A stretch of 64,000 nt of DNA, taken from Vibrio ouci (GTDB lineage Bacteria; Pseudomonadota; Gammaproteobacteria; Enterobacterales; Vibrionaceae). The stretch covers positions 186,001-250,000 of the forward strand of contig NZ_SATR01000002.1 in NCBI RefSeq assembly GCF_004551525.1, in the 5' to 3' direction. The translations under genes and the position numbers were made by a program. This document shows, piece by piece, positions 41,826 through 51,502 of the stretch (positions within the stretch are counted from its first letter, which is position 1; every line of letters starts with the position of its first letter). Below the pieces are notes generated by a model. That model worked only from the letters and a program-made list of their open reading frames with translations. It did not search any database and was not told the origin of the DNA.

Positions 41826-44195
41826 TTATTGACTTACTTTGCCCAGCTTGAGCCAAGTGTCGATAACCGTATCAGGGTTTAGTGATACAGAGCTGATACC
41901 TTGATCCATTAGCCACTCGGCAAGATCATCATGATCGGATGGGCCTTGGCCACAAATACCGACATATTTACCCGCTTTCGTTGCTGCATCAATAGCCATC
42001 TTCAACATTGCTTTCACGGCAGGGTTACGCTCATCAAACAAGTGAGCCACGTCGCCAGAGTCGCGGTCTAGGCCAAGCGTTAGCTGAGTCATGTCGTTCG
42101 AACCGATTGAGAATCCGTCAAAGTACTTCAAGAACTCTTCGGCTAGCACTGCGTTGGAAGGCAGTTCGCACATCATGATGACTTTTAGGCCCTGATCGCC
42201 ACGTCGCAGGTCAAATTTAGCCAGTAAGTCGATAACCGATGCAGCTTCGCTTGGCGTACGAACAAACGGGATCATAATCTCAACGTTCTTAAGGCCCATT
42301 TCATTGCGAACACGTTTAATCGCTTGTGTTTCTAGCTCAAAACAGTCTTCAAATACCGGAGAAATGTAACGAGAAGCACCACGGAAACCAAGCATTGGGT
42401 TTTCTTCGTGCGGTTCAAAGCCTTTGCCGCCGACAAGGTTGCTGTACTCGTTCGATTTAAAATCCGACATACGCACAATCACGCGCTTAGGCCAGAAAGC
42501 AGAAGCGATCGTTGCAATACCTTCCGTTAGCTTACTTACATAGAAATCAATTGGATCTTTGTAGCCACGGATGCGCTGATTGATCTCAGTTTTTAGCTCA
42601 TCACTTTGTTCATCGAAGTTAAGCAAGGCTTTAGGGTGGATACCGATCATCTTGTTGATGATGAACTCTAGTCGAGCTAGGCCAACCCCTTCGTTAGGGA
42701 TTTGAGCAAAGTCGAATGCACGATCTGGGTTACCCACATTCATCATTACTTTGGTCGGCAGCATTGGCAATTCGTCAACCGCAGAACGTTTGATTTCGAA
42801 CTCTAGCTCACCTTGGTAAACATAACCTGTTTCGCCTTCAGCACAAGAGACAGTTACCGTTGAACCATCAGTCAGGTCGCTGGTTGCGTTACCACAGCCA
42901 ACAATCGCCGGAATACCTAGTTCACGAGCAATGATAGCTGCGTGACAAGTACGGCCGCCGCGGTTTGTAACAATCGCAGAGGCTTTCTTCATTACCGGTT
43001 CCCAATCAGGGTCGGTCATGTCTGTTACTAGAACGTCACCTTCTTGAACCAGAGACATTTGGTCAAGAGAGTCAACCAAACGAACAGGGCCAGAGCCAAT
43101 GCGCTGACCGATCGCTCGACCTTCGATAAGTACATCAGCTTTATTATTGAGCTCATAACGCTCAATCACATTTTGCTCGCTCTGAGAACAAACCGTTTCT
43201 GGACGCGCCTGAACAATGTATAGCTTGCCATCAATGCCATCTTTTGCCCACTCAATGTCCATAGGACGTTGGTAGTGTTTCTCGATGATCATCGCTTGTT
43301 TTGCTAACTCTTTGATTTCTTCATCGTTGAGAGAGAATTCGTTTTGCTCTTGTGAAGAGGTATCGATGATATCAACTTGCTTACCAATCTCTTGGTTGGT
43401 TGAGTAGATCATCTTAATAAGCTTAGAGCCGAAGGTTTTCTTCACGATAGGGTATTGGCCCGCTTCAAGCATTGGCTTGTGTACATAGAACTCATCAGGG
43501 TTAACGGCGCCTTGTACAACCATCTCTCCTAAGCCCCAAGATGAGGTAATGAAGACCACTTGATCAAAGCCAGACTCAGTGTCGAGAGTGAACATAACCC
43601 CTGACGATGCTTTGTCTGAGCGAACCATGCGTTGGATGCCCGCTGACAGGGAAATGCCACGATGGTCGAAACCTTGGTGAACGCGGTATGAAATTGCGCG
43701 GTCGTTAAACAATGAGGCGTAAACGTGCTTGGTTGCTTCTAAGACAGCATCAATCCCTTTCACATTAAGGAAGGTTTCTTGCTGACCTGCGAACGAAGCA
43801 TCGGGTAGATCTTCGGCAGTGGCTGATGAACGAACCGCTACTGACAGTTCATCGTTGCCACCAATCAGTTCTTGGTAGTTGTTGCGAATATCCTGCTCAA
43901 GGTCGGCAGGGAATGGGGCTTCTAAAACCCATTGACGAATAGTTGCGCCTGTCTTACGCAGAGCGTCAACGTCGTCAACATCTAGCTCATCAAGAAGTTG
44001 ATGAATACGATCATCAAGGCCTTCAAAATCTAGAAATTGGTTGAACGCATGGGAGGTTGTCGCGAAACCATTAGGTACCGATACGCCAGCATTGGACAGG
44101 TTAGAAACCATTTCGCCCAAAGAAGCGTTTTTACCGCCGACTTTGTCGACATCTTCCATGGATAAACCATCGAACCAGAGGGTGTTCTTTTGCAT
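41826..44195 (-). CDS. ppsA: Phosphoenolpyruvate synthase
   Basis: The 789-residue enzyme has an N-terminal ATP-binding domain ([36 protein letters not shown]), the swivelling phosphohistidine domain ([20 protein letters not shown] with the catalytic His) and the PEP/pyruvate-binding TIM barrel ([28 protein letters not shown]; ending [12 protein letters not shown] with the Cys). It makes PEP from pyruvate and ATP for gluconeogenesis. It is divergent from its regulator gene ppsR across about 170 bases. Length is typical (E. coli 792). Confidence 0.97.
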   Translation of the reverse strand: MQKNTLWFDGLSMEDVDKVGGKNASLGEMVSNLSNAGVSVPNGFATTSHAFNQFLDFEGLDDRIHQLLDELDVDDVDALRKTGATIRQWVLEAPFPADLEQDIRNNYQELIGGNDELSVAVRSSATAEDLPDASFAGQQETFLNVKGIDAVLEATKHVYASLFNDRAISYRVHQGFDHRGISLSAGIQRMVRSDKASSGVMFTLDTESGFDQVVFITSSWGLGEMVVQGAVNPDEFYVHKPMLEAGQYPIVKKTFGSKLIKMIYSTNQEIGKQVDIIDTSSQEQNEFSLNDEEIKELAKQAMIIEKHYQRPMDIEWAKDGIDGKLYIVQARPETVCSQSEQNVIERYELNNKADVLIEGRAIGQRIGSGPVRLVDSLDQMSLVQEGDVLVTDMTDPDWEPVMKKASAIVTNRGGRTCHAAIIARELGIPAIVGCGNATSDLTDGSTVTVSCAEGETGYVYQGELEFEIKRSAVDELPMLPTKVMMNVGNPDRAFDFAQIPNEGVGLARLEFIINKMIGIHPKALLNFDEQSDELKTEINQRIRGYKDPIDFYVSKLTEGIATIASAFWPKRVIVRMSDFKSNEYSNLVGGKGFEPHEENPMLGFRGASRYISPVFEDCFELETQAIKRVRNEMGLKNVEIMIPFVRTPSEAASVIDLLAKFDLRRGDQGLKVIMMCELPSNAVLAEEFLKYFDGFSIGSNDMTQLTLGLDRDSGDVAHLFDERNPAVKAMLKMAIDAATKAGKYVGICGQGPSDHDDLAEWLMDQGISSVSLNPDTVIDTWLKLGKVSQ

Positions 44196-44368
44196 GTCTT
44201 TCTCCAGAACATTGCAGCTTTGTAGGGATAAGGCAAACGATTACGTAAAAACTCAAAAAAATTCGCAATGAATTTTTAAAGCTGTGGGGGCCGTAACAGC
44301 AAGCCGGGTTTTATTATCGATATTATGGCTACTATCCTACTCAAAAGAATTTTAAAGTTTAAAATAAA

Positions 44369-45202
44369 ATGCAAATTGATATTCAAAGTCGTGATGTATT
44401 CTATGTTTCTGATGGAACGGCGATAACATGTGAGACATTAGGGCATGTTGTTCTGGGTCAATTCCCCTTCAAAGCTTATGAAAAAACCTTTCCGTTTGTT
44501 GAAAGTGAGGACAAATTAACTGACTTACTTAAAGAAATTGAAACTTCATACCAAAAGAATGGGATTAAACCATTGGTTTTCTTTTCCATCGTGATTCCAG
44601 AGTTTCGTCAACGCTTGCTCGATTCCAATTCGTACGGCTACGACGTACTAGAGAGTATTGTGCAGAAGGTCCAAGATGATATTCAGATGCAACCTAAGCC
44701 AAAACTGCAACGCTCACGCAGTGTCGGTCGCGACTCAGACAAATACTTTGACCGTATCGCGGCGATTGAATACACGCTAGCGCACGATGATGGTATTACG
44801 CTAAAGGGACTGGAAGAGGCCGATATCATCTTACTCGGCGTATCACGCAGTGGAAAAACGCCAACCAGTCTTTATATGGCGATGCAGTTTGGCTTACGTG
44901 TGGTGAATTATCCTTTCATTGATGATGATCTTGCACGCATGAAGCTGTTGCCTGAGTTTGAAATTCACCGCCACAAATTGTTCGGTTTGACCATTAATCC
45001 AGAACGATTGACCGAAATTCGAGAAAACCGCCTCGCGGGAAGTGACTACGCCAGCAATGAGCAGTGTCTGCATGAACTGCAAACGGTCGAAGCTCTGTTT
45101 CGCCGAGAAGCGATCCCTTATATCAATACTTCTTCACTGTCGGTAGAAGAAATATCGACACGCGTTCTTGAACGCACAGGACTTCGTCGCCGACTTTTAT
45201 AG
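44369..45202 (+). CDS. ppsR: PEP synthase regulatory protein (bifunctional kinase/pyrophosphorylase)
   Basis: The 277-residue protein is of the DUF299/PSRP family. It begins [20 protein letters not shown] and has a P-loop [15 protein letters not shown] (about residues 152-166). Such proteins inactivate PEP synthase by ADP-dependent phosphorylation of a threonine beside the catalytic His and reactivate it by phosphorolysis. The divergent ppsA next door is its target. A 9-bp hairpin GCAGCGATT/AATCGCTGC (45215-45246) without a U tract follows the stop. Confidence 0.95.
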   Translation: MQIDIQSRDVFYVSDGTAITCETLGHVVLGQFPFKAYEKTFPFVESEDKLTDLLKEIETSYQKNGIKPLVFFSIVIPEFRQRLLDSNSYGYDVLESIVQKVQDDIQMQPKPKLQRSRSVGRDSDKYFDRIAAIEYTLAHDDGITLKGLEEADIILLGVSRSGKTPTSLYMAMQFGLRVVNYPFIDDDLARMKLLPEFEIHRHKLFGLTINPERLTEIRENRLAGSDYASNEQCLHELQTVEALFRREAIPYINTSSLSVEEISTRVLERTGLRRRLL

Positions 45203-45340
45203 AGCCTTCTCTCAGCAGCGATTTATTGTCTCTTTTGAATCGCTGCATGAGGTGCGCAGAATTCCAAAGTTTGGGCTGAATCTTCAAGGGCAGAGTTGTT
45301 GTCTGCATTCGATGTATAGAAAAGAGAACAGCGATTATAG

Positions 45341-46084
45341 TTAATCGGAGTGAGAGTTGTTTTGCACTGAACGTAAGTACGAGTCCAGAATCGATTTTAG
45401 CTTATTTCGTCCGGGAAATTCTCTTGATATCAGCATGTAGAATTTGTGTGATGGCATATCAGGTATCGCTTGGGCTACTAGATCACCAGAAATATAGTCA
45501 ATGCCCCAAACCGTTTTAATACCGTCAATGATTTCAATCCAATTAAGGTAAACCTCACAGTTTCCTTGCTCAAGCTTGGTCAACACATCCTTTACAGAAT
45601 TGCCAGCACGGATAATTTCGCCAAGCCCAAAATCGGCGTAATTGTAGCCATGATTACCACATAATTTATAGTCCGATAGTTCCTTTATGTTGGTAATGGT
45701 GAGCCCTTGAGGAAAGCGATGAGTTGAATAAATGTAATAAGGGGTAATGCTGTAGTACCACTCGGTATAGATATAGTCGTTATCTCTGTTACGGTTGTAT
45801 GAGGCGCTGACTGCCAAATCAAATTCTCCACTTTTAGTTCCTTTCAAACAGCGTGACCATGAGGTCATCGTGATTTCATAGCTGACACCTTGCTTCATCA
45901 AGGCTTCGTTGAGGACATCAATATCAAACCCGTATGCTTCCTCATCTTTAACATAAGTGTAAGGTGGCCAATCAATGGCGTCCCCACACACGCGGACATG
46001 AGTGAAATTCGTGTTGTTAGCGTGGACTGTGAAGCTCACGAGTGTGATAACGCAGACCACGGTGATGTCAGTAAACCGAAGCAT
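45341..46084 (-). CDS. Periplasmic solute-binding protein, amino-acid (SBP_bac_3) type
   Basis: From the ATG at 46084 (GAGGAAC upstream) the precursor is 247 residues. It has a signal peptide (ITVVCVITLVSFTVHA) and a bacterial extracellular solute-binding family 3 fold (DWPPYTYVKDEEAYGFDIDV, then TSWSRCLKGTKSGEFDLAVS). Two disulfide-capable cysteines are seen (RVCGD and SRCLKG). There is no transporter gene nearby, so it may be a stand-alone receptor for a chemoreceptor or other sensor. It lies downstream of hutD on the same strand. A long in-frame extension to 46255 is read-through of the hutD 3' region and is not adopted. Confidence 0.82.
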   Translation of the reverse strand: MLRFTDITVVCVITLVSFTVHANNTNFTHVRVCGDAIDWPPYTYVKDEEAYGFDIDVLNEALMKQGVSYEITMTSWSRCLKGTKSGEFDLAVSASYNRNRDNDYIYTEWYYSITPYYIYSTHRFPQGLTITNIKELSDYKLCGNHGYNYADFGLGEIIRAGNSVKDVLTKLEQGNCEVYLNWIEIIDGIKTVWGIDYISGDLVAQAIPDMPSHKFYMLISREFPGRNKLKSILDSYLRSVQNNSHSD

Positions 46085-46149
46085 TAGAAAGTGTTCCTCA
46101 AGCGCAATAACTTGAGTATAGATAAGGTTTGCTAACCTATCGAACTGCT

Positions 46150-46932
46150 TTATGCCGCTGGGTACACCATCGGGAAACCGAGTGTCGGGTGTTGGGTGAT
46201 CAGTGATTGATAACCATAAACCTGTTCGACCATGGATGGAGTCAATGCGTTCCACGGCGTGTCGTCACAGACCAGTTTTCCTTGATGTAAAACGACTAAT
46301 CGATCGGAATACTGAGAGGCTAAGTTAAGGTCATGCAAGACAACTACGACACCGGTATTAAATTCGTCGGCCAAGTAGCGGGCGATTTTGAGCGTGTTGT
46401 GCTGGTGGGCGAGATCAAGGGCTGATGTCGGCTCATCGAGCATCAATATCTTTTGCTCACCCGCTTGATCGAGCTGAACCAACACTCGCGCTAGGTGAAG
46501 GCGCTGTTTTTCTCCTCCTGATAATGATGGATAGAGCCTGTCGCTAAGGTGAGTGACTTCCGTCATCGCCATGTATTTATCCGCCAAAGCTTGAGCTTGC
46601 TTGTTCGGCGCGTTTAAAGGAATAGCGCCTAACTCAACCACTTCTCGCGCTAAAAAAGGGAAGCTGAGCGTACTATGCTGAGGAAGCATTCCTAAGTGTT
46701 TAGCGAGCTCGGCTGGCTTCCAGTCTTTGCGCTTCTGACCAAAGTAAGTGATATCACTGTCAGACGGGATTTCGCCACATAACAGCTTTAGCAAAGTACT
46801 TTTACCTGCTCCATTAGGGCCCAACAGGGTGGTGACTTCACCCGCGCGTATGTCGATAGTGATGTCATCCAGAATCTTGCGCTGCCCAAATTGAATGGAA
46901 ATATGTTTACCTGAAAGAACGACTTTACTCAT
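46150..46932 (-). CDS. hutD: Haem ABC transporter ATPase HutD
   Basis: The 260-residue ATPase has Walker A GPNGAGKST, signature LSGGEKQR (in YPSLSGGEKQRLHLARVL), Walker [13 protein letters not shown] and VVLHDLNLASQYSDR. It matches the HemV/HutD haem-importer ATPase. It powers HutC to move haem from HutB into the cytosol. It is the last of tonB-exbB-exbD-hutB-hutC-hutD, with one-base overlaps to hutC, and is under the Fur-type site in front of tonB. Confidence 0.95.
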   Translation of the reverse strand: MSKVVLSGKHISIQFGQRKILDDITIDIRAGEVTTLLGPNGAGKSTLLKLLCGEIPSDSDITYFGQKRKDWKPAELAKHLGMLPQHSTLSFPFLAREVVELGAIPLNAPNKQAQALADKYMAMTEVTHLSDRLYPSLSGGEKQRLHLARVLVQLDQAGEQKILMLDEPTSALDLAHQHNTLKIARYLADEFNTGVVVVLHDLNLASQYSDRLVVLHQGKLVCDDTPWNALTPSMVEQVYGYQSLITQHPTLGFPMVYPAA

Positions 46933-47969
46933 CAGATGATTCTCCCTTTTTGCTTGAACAGTAAGTAGATGAAAAATGGTGCGCCAATCAACGCGGTCAC
47001 TATGCCTACTGGTAGCTCTGCTGGTGCCACCGCTATGCGCGAAAACATATCGGCAAAGGTGAGCAGGAGTGCCCCCATCAGGGCTGAAATTGGTAGTAGA
47101 GTGCGATGGTCTGGACCTGACAACATTCGGCCCAAGTGGGGAATGACTAAGCCAATAAAGCCGATCATTCCTGAAACACTCACGGTCACGCCAACGCCGA
47201 CCGCGGTCAACAAAATAAGCTGACGTTTCAGTCGCTGGACAGGGATACCAAGATGATTTGCTTCAGCCTCACCAAGAAGTAGGGCATTGAGCGCCATGGA
47301 CTTCTTGATGAAAATAAACATCAGGCCAACTAAAGTTACTGTGCATAACATAATGCTACTCCAGTTTGCCCCTGCTAATGACCCCATCGACCAAAGCGAT
47401 AAATCGCGGAGCATTTGATCATCCGCGATGAAGTTCATAAAGCCGATCCCCGCACCAGATAACGCGCTGATGGCAACGCCAGCCAATAGCATGATGGTGA
47501 CCGATGTGCCCATCTTACTAGTGCCTAACTTGTAGACGAGCACAGTAGTTAATGCTCCCCCTAAAAAGGCAAATACAGGTACAGCAGCAAAATTCATAAA
47601 TTGCGGGTACTGATTGCTAAGATCGGCAAATAAGACGATAGCAAGCGCCGCACCTAAAGATGCCCCCGCTGACACGCCGATGATTCCAGGTTCTGCGAGT
47701 GGATTGCGAAATAGCCCCTGCATGACGGTTCCGCACACCGCTAAAATAGCGCCAACCAGCATGCAGAGGATGGTGCGAGGAAAACGGATTTCGTGAATCA
47801 CTAAGTTGATGTGAGGGGCTAACTGATCCGATTGCAGTATTAAGCTTTGAACACTGTCCCAAAACCCGATGTTCATTGGCCCAACAGTCACTGAGCCAAT
47901 GGTAGTAACGATAAGTGCTGCGCTAAACAGCGAAAGGATAAACGGTAGCGGAAGACGACGTAGCAACAT
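46932..47969 (-). CDS. hutC: Haem ABC transporter permease HutC
   Basis: The 345-residue FecCD-type permease has about ten membrane helices. Family motifs are IRFPRTILCMLVGAILAVCG, GLFRNPLAEPGIIGVSAGA and FIGLVIPHLGRMLSGPDHR. It forms the inner-membrane haem channel with HutD. It starts 12 bases after hutB ends and its stop overlaps the hutD start. Length is typical. Confidence 0.95.
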   Translation of the reverse strand: MLLRRLPLPFILSLFSAALIVTTIGSVTVGPMNIGFWDSVQSLILQSDQLAPHINLVIHEIRFPRTILCMLVGAILAVCGTVMQGLFRNPLAEPGIIGVSAGASLGAALAIVLFADLSNQYPQFMNFAAVPVFAFLGGALTTVLVYKLGTSKMGTSVTIMLLAGVAISALSGAGIGFMNFIADDQMLRDLSLWSMGSLAGANWSSIMLCTVTLVGLMFIFIKKSMALNALLLGEAEANHLGIPVQRLKRQLILLTAVGVGVTVSVSGMIGFIGLVIPHLGRMLSGPDHRTLLPISALMGALLLTFADMFSRIAVAPAELPVGIVTALIGAPFFIYLLFKQKGRII

Positions 47970-47981
47970 AAACTTATCTCG

Positions 47982-48827
47982 TTATTTGAGTAGTTCGCTT
48001 AAACGCTCAGCTTCCGACAGGCTCTTTAAGCCTAATCCGCCAACCAAGGCATGACCGCTGATCTGGATAAATTGCTTGTTCTTGCCAGCAGGTGTCGCTG
48101 CGAGTAACGGCAGTTTTTTCAGGATTTCATCTGCCCCACCAAGTGTTTGGTAGCTACGACCACTGACCAAAATGACATCGGGCTGCATTTCAACGATCGC
48201 TTCATTCGACAGGGGTTTATAAGAGCTCAGTTTGTCAGCCGCTGGGTTGATGCCTCCTGCAAGCTCGATGATTGCGTTCGGTGTGGTGTCACGACCAGCA
48301 ACGTTAGCAGGGCGTCCTTCATGGATAAGCAAGAACAGCACCTTTTTGGCTGAGCCTTGCTGCGCTTTGTTATTTTCTAAGTTGGCTATTTGGTCCGATA
48401 CATGCGCTTTTAACGCGTTGGCTTTGTTTTGAGATCCGGTCAGTGCGGCAATTTCATCAATGCGTTGCAGCAGCCCTTGCGGCGTAGACTTAGTGTTGAC
48501 GATATCGACTTTAACCCCTGCTGAACGTAGTTGGTCGAGTGTTGTTTGTGGGCCCATCTCATCAGAGCCAATAAGACGATTCGCGCCCAATGCCAATAGG
48601 CCTTCTGCAGAGAGACGGCGGTGGTAGCCCACTTTAGGTAACGGCTTATCTGCGGGTAATTCACTGGTAACGTCAACGGCAACCAGTTTGTCTTGCTGCT
48701 CTAGCGCAAAGATCAACTCTGTCACTGCACTGCCGGCACTGATAATGCGCTCGCTAGCGAAAGATGATATCGCCATTAGTGATAAAGATAGGGCGGTAAA
48801 TGTGGTGAGAAATGTTTTCTTGATCAT
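47982..48827 (-). CDS. hutB: Periplasmic haem-binding protein HutB
   Basis: The 281-residue precursor has a signal peptide (LTTFTALSLSLMAISSFA) and a class III binding-protein fold: SERIISAGSAVTELIFAL, VGYHRRLSAEGLLALG and PDVILVSGRSYQTLGG. The YHRRLSAEG loop matches the haem-binding region of HemT/HutB proteins, where a Tyr ligates haem. It carries haem from the TonB-dependent receptor to HutCD. No haem receptor gene is in the window. Confidence 0.94.
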   Translation of the reverse strand: MIKKTFLTTFTALSLSLMAISSFASERIISAGSAVTELIFALEQQDKLVAVDVTSELPADKPLPKVGYHRRLSAEGLLALGANRLIGSDEMGPQTTLDQLRSAGVKVDIVNTKSTPQGLLQRIDEIAALTGSQNKANALKAHVSDQIANLENNKAQQGSAKKVLFLLIHEGRPANVAGRDTTPNAIIELAGGINPAADKLSSYKPLSNEAIVEMQPDVILVSGRSYQTLGGADEILKKLPLLAATPAGKNKQFIQISGHALVGGLGLKSLSEAERLSELLK

Positions 48828-48838
48828 GTTGAACTCTA

Positions 48839-49252
48839 TTATTTTGATTCTTCCGTGAGAAGCTGTGTCGCTTGAATTCCGTTTTCTTGTAAGAAGGCGA
48901 GGAGCTTAACGAGGTGCTGAACGTCAGCGGTTTTATCTGCGCCAATCACAATGGGTCTTTTGTTAGAGCGATGCTCTTCTAGTAAGGTGAGCTTAAAGCT
49001 TTCCCAGTCTATGTACTCTTTGCCATCAATTGCCCAGTAAGGCTCGGAATCAAGGATATTGATGGTGAGAGATTGAGTGTCGATCACTGAGACTGCATTT
49101 GAATCCGCCGCGGGCAAGTCCACCTCGAGAGAATCTAACTTTACAGCAGCGGTTAACATCAAAAACACCATCACAATAAAAATGATGTCGAGTAGGGGAG
49201 TGAGATCCGGTGTCAAGCCAAAGTGGTTCTCTTCACTCTTCACCTTAATCAT
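48839..49252 (-). CDS. exbD: TonB-system proton channel subunit ExbD
   Basis: The 137-residue protein has a short cytoplasmic N-terminus, one membrane helix with the essential Asp (LTPLLDIIFIVMVFLMLTAA; D near residue 22) and a periplasmic domain. With ExbB it uses the proton gradient to energise TonB. It overlaps exbB by four bases and is directly followed by hutB. Confidence 0.95.
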   Translation of the reverse strand: MIKVKSEENHFGLTPDLTPLLDIIFIVMVFLMLTAAVKLDSLEVDLPAADSNAVSVIDTQSLTINILDSEPYWAIDGKEYIDWESFKLTLLEEHRSNKRPIVIGADKTADVQHLVKLLAFLQENGIQATQLLTEESK

Positions 49253-49935
49253 GGCGTCGCCTCAACAGGTGGACGTTTGTTGATTTGGTTATCTGGTGAT
49301 ACGTGTTGGAGGCTGATGCCTTCAAGCCATAAGTTAACGTAGTTTAATGTGTGTTCTAGCTTAGCCATCACCTTGTCAGCCCAAAGGCCAAGCAACTGCG
49401 CGCCTGCGATTGCGGGAAGGGCAATTAACAAGCCTGCCGCCGTTGTTCGCATCGCTAAACCTAGGCCATCAGCAAGATCATTCGGCGTAATGTTTCCGCT
49501 CGAAGCGGCGACGCCTTTAAACATCTCAATAAGCCCAAGTACCGTACCAAGAAGTCCAATCAAAGGACTGATCACGCCAATTAGAGTCAATAGTCGTAGC
49601 CCAGAGTTAAGCTGGTGGCGTTTTTCTTGTAGCCACATACCCGCAGCGTCTTCCCTAAGCGTTTTCGGAAAAGAGTGATGAGCAAGCACCATCGCGACGC
49701 CCTTGTAGAGCAGTGGCCGACGTGGAGACAGTTGCTTGGCCAACGCTTCGATATCATTACCGTTGGTTGGGCTGATATTACTCAGCTCCTGACGTATGGC
49801 TCGTTTACCAACACCGAGACTAATGACAACTTGGAACAGGCGTTCTGCGATAATCATAAGGGTAAGGGCAGAACAGATGATGAGTGGCCAAGTCATTAGG
49901 CCAAGCTGTTGTTGTATTTGCTGTAATTGTTCCAT
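49249..49935 (-). CDS. exbB: TonB-system proton channel subunit ExbB
   Basis: The 228-residue protein has three helices. The MotA/TolQ/ExbB core reads LIGVISPLIGLLGTVLGLIE and LADGLGLAMRTTAAGLLIAL with its polar Thr. It forms the pentamer around ExbD. It abuts tonB (shared base at 49935) and overlaps exbD, so the three are translated together. Confidence 0.95.
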   Translation of the reverse strand: MEQLQQIQQQLGLMTWPLIICSALTLMIIAERLFQVVISLGVGKRAIRQELSNISPTNGNDIEALAKQLSPRRPLLYKGVAMVLAHHSFPKTLREDAAGMWLQEKRHQLNSGLRLLTLIGVISPLIGLLGTVLGLIEMFKGVAASSGNITPNDLADGLGLAMRTTAAGLLIALPAIAGAQLLGLWADKVMAKLEHTLNYVNLWLEGISLQHVSPDNQINKRPPVEATP

Positions 49936-50678
49936 TATCGATCCAACTTAAAACGAACAGGGATTTGCACGCGGTGAGCCATCTTTTGACCGCCAACCGT
50001 ATGAGGGGAGAATTTCCATTTTTTGATCGCGTCTAGCGCGGATTTATCGAGCATGGTTGCACCCGATGAGGAGACCAGAACTTGTTTCACTTGATGGCCG
50101 TTTTCATCTAGCCATACCTCGTAAAGTGCTACCCCTTCAACGCCGCGCTTTCTTGCAAGGCGAGGATATTTGGGCGCACTTGGTCGGGTCAAAAATGAAG
50201 GTCTTTCAACCATCATTGGCTGAGCGCTCGCACCACGGTTTACTTGCTGTGGTTTAGCCTGCGGCTCAGCCTCGATAGGCGTTGGTTGTTTCTTGACGAC
50301 TTTCTCTACAGGCTTGCGCTCTGCTTTGGTAACCGGCGTTTTTGTCATTGCTGATTTAGCCGTCTTAGGCTTAGCTTCGACAGTTTTTTTCTTTACCACC
50401 GGTTTTTTCTTGGTTGGGATGGGCTTTTTCACTGTCTGCTTAGGCTTAGGAGGAGTTACCTTTTTTTGTGGTTGAGATGTTGGCTCTGCTTGAGTGACAG
50501 GTTCTGCTGTAGTCGTTGGCGGAGGCGGTGTTGCGACAGTTTTAAAGTTTATGGAAACCGACGTGGACTGCGCACCTGCAGGCATTGCAAAGGCCTTCGG
50601 TTCTTGCGCGATGAGAACAAACGCAGCGTGAATGGCGAGTGACAGGCTGCCAGCTATGGTGTATCGCTTGATGTTCAC
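49935..50678 (-). CDS. tonB: Energy-transducing protein TonB (TonB1 type)
   Basis: From a GTG at 50678 (GAGGAC five bases ahead) the protein is 247 residues. An N-terminal helix (AGSLSLAIHAAFVLIA) with the conserved Ser-His is followed by a Pro/Lys/Thr-rich spacer (about residues 45-150, such as KPIPTKKKPVVKKKT). The C-terminal TonB domain shows PKYPRLARKRGVEG, YEVWLDENGHQVKQV and ALDAIKKWKFSPH. It carries energy to outer-membrane haem and siderophore receptors. The longer reading to 50750 runs into the Fur-like site and is rejected. Confidence 0.94.
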   Translation of the reverse strand: MNIKRYTIAGSLSLAIHAAFVLIAQEPKAFAMPAGAQSTSVSINFKTVATPPPPTTTAEPVTQAEPTSQPQKKVTPPKPKQTVKKPIPTKKKPVVKKKTVEAKPKTAKSAMTKTPVTKAERKPVEKVVKKQPTPIEAEPQAKPQQVNRGASAQPMMVERPSFLTRPSAPKYPRLARKRGVEGVALYEVWLDENGHQVKQVLVSSSGATMLDKSALDAIKKWKFSPHTVGGQKMAHRVQIPVRFKLDR

Positions 50679-50745
50679 ATTGTCCTCTTTTTTCGATTTC
50701 CAATTCCAAAACGGGGGGAAGATTATTACGCACAATGCAAATAAG

Positions 50746-50773
50746 ATCAATTATCAATTGCATTATCATTATC
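50746..50773. promoter_or_regulatory. Fur-type iron box between tonB and hutX
   Basis: On the minus strand the region reads GATAATGATAATGCAATTGA then TAATTGAT, containing GATAATGATAAT, which matches the core of the Fur consensus (GATAATGATAATCATTATC) with overlapping hexamers. It lies in the divergent promoter region of two iron/haem operons. Confidence 0.8.
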
Positions 50774-50961
50774 TCCATTTTATGATCGAGTCCAGTTTTT
50801 GAGATAACCGCGTGAAGCCAGAGCAGATAAGCGCTGGAAGGTTTATGAAGTATTGGCCATTTATAAATTTGATGAATCTTTTTTAGGGGGTAAATGGTGA
50901 TGCTCCTCCTATCATAGGGTGTATGCTAGGTTTATTTATGACGGATCAAATGGAATGAGAA

Positions 50962-51465
50962 ATGGAAGAACTAAAACAACAAGTCGCTCAACTGATTGAG
51001 CAAGAGCCAAAACTATTACCCGCAGCGATAGCGGAAAAATTGAATGTCTCAGAGTTTGAAGCCGTGGCAGCGTTACCAGAAGAGATGGTTGCGCTCGTTG
51101 CAGGAGAGCAGGCGCAGTCGATATTGGAAAGTCTGGTCGGGTTTGGCCCAGTTACAACGATTGTTCATTCTTTCGGCTCGATCTTTGAAGTGAAGGCGCC
51201 ATTCCCCAAAGGAAAAGTAGCCAGAGGTTACTATAACTTAATGGGCCGAGAAGGCGAGCTACACGGGCATCTAAAACTGGATAACATTAAGAATATTACT
51301 CTGGTCAGTAAGCCATTTATGGGCCGAGAGAGCCATTACTTCGGCTTCTTCTGCGAAGCAGGTAACAACGTGTTTAAAGTCTACCTAGGCCGAAATGAAA
51401 AGCGTGAACTTATTGAAGAACAAGTCGCGACTTTTAAACAATGGCAGAAAGAATTTAGCAATTAA
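50962..51465 (+). CDS. hutX: Haem utilisation carrier protein HutX
   Basis: The 167-residue cytosolic protein matches the HutX/HuvX family: an N-terminal helical part (LIEQEPKLLPAAIAEKLNVS), then VAALPEEMVAL, then a ChuX-like beta fold (GPVTTIVHSFGSIFEVKAPF, GYYNLMGREGELHGHLKLDN, FCEAGNNVFKVYLGR). It binds incoming haem and passes it to HutZ. It is divergent from tonB and followed by hutZ 38 bases on. In V. cholerae hutW lies ahead of it; here it does not. Confidence 0.93.
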   Translation: MEELKQQVAQLIEQEPKLLPAAIAEKLNVSEFEAVAALPEEMVALVAGEQAQSILESLVGFGPVTTIVHSFGSIFEVKAPFPKGKVARGYYNLMGREGELHGHLKLDNIKNITLVSKPFMGRESHYFGFFCEAGNNVFKVYLGRNEKRELIEEQVATFKQWQKEFSN

Positions 51466-51502
51466 TCGATATAAAATTATAAAAGAAGTCAGGAGTATTC
51501 AA

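Noticed and set aside
46085..46255. N-terminal extension of the solute-binding protein to 46255
   Set aside because: It lies across the hutD 3' end, whereas the ATG at 46084 is followed by a clear signal peptide and preceded by GAGGAAC.
50782..50958. A protein-like reading frame between the Fur site and hutX, with two in-frame stops, possibly a hutW remnant
   Set aside because: Two stops in about 58 codons is what chance predicts, and no HutW motif such as the radical-SAM CxxxCxxC is present.
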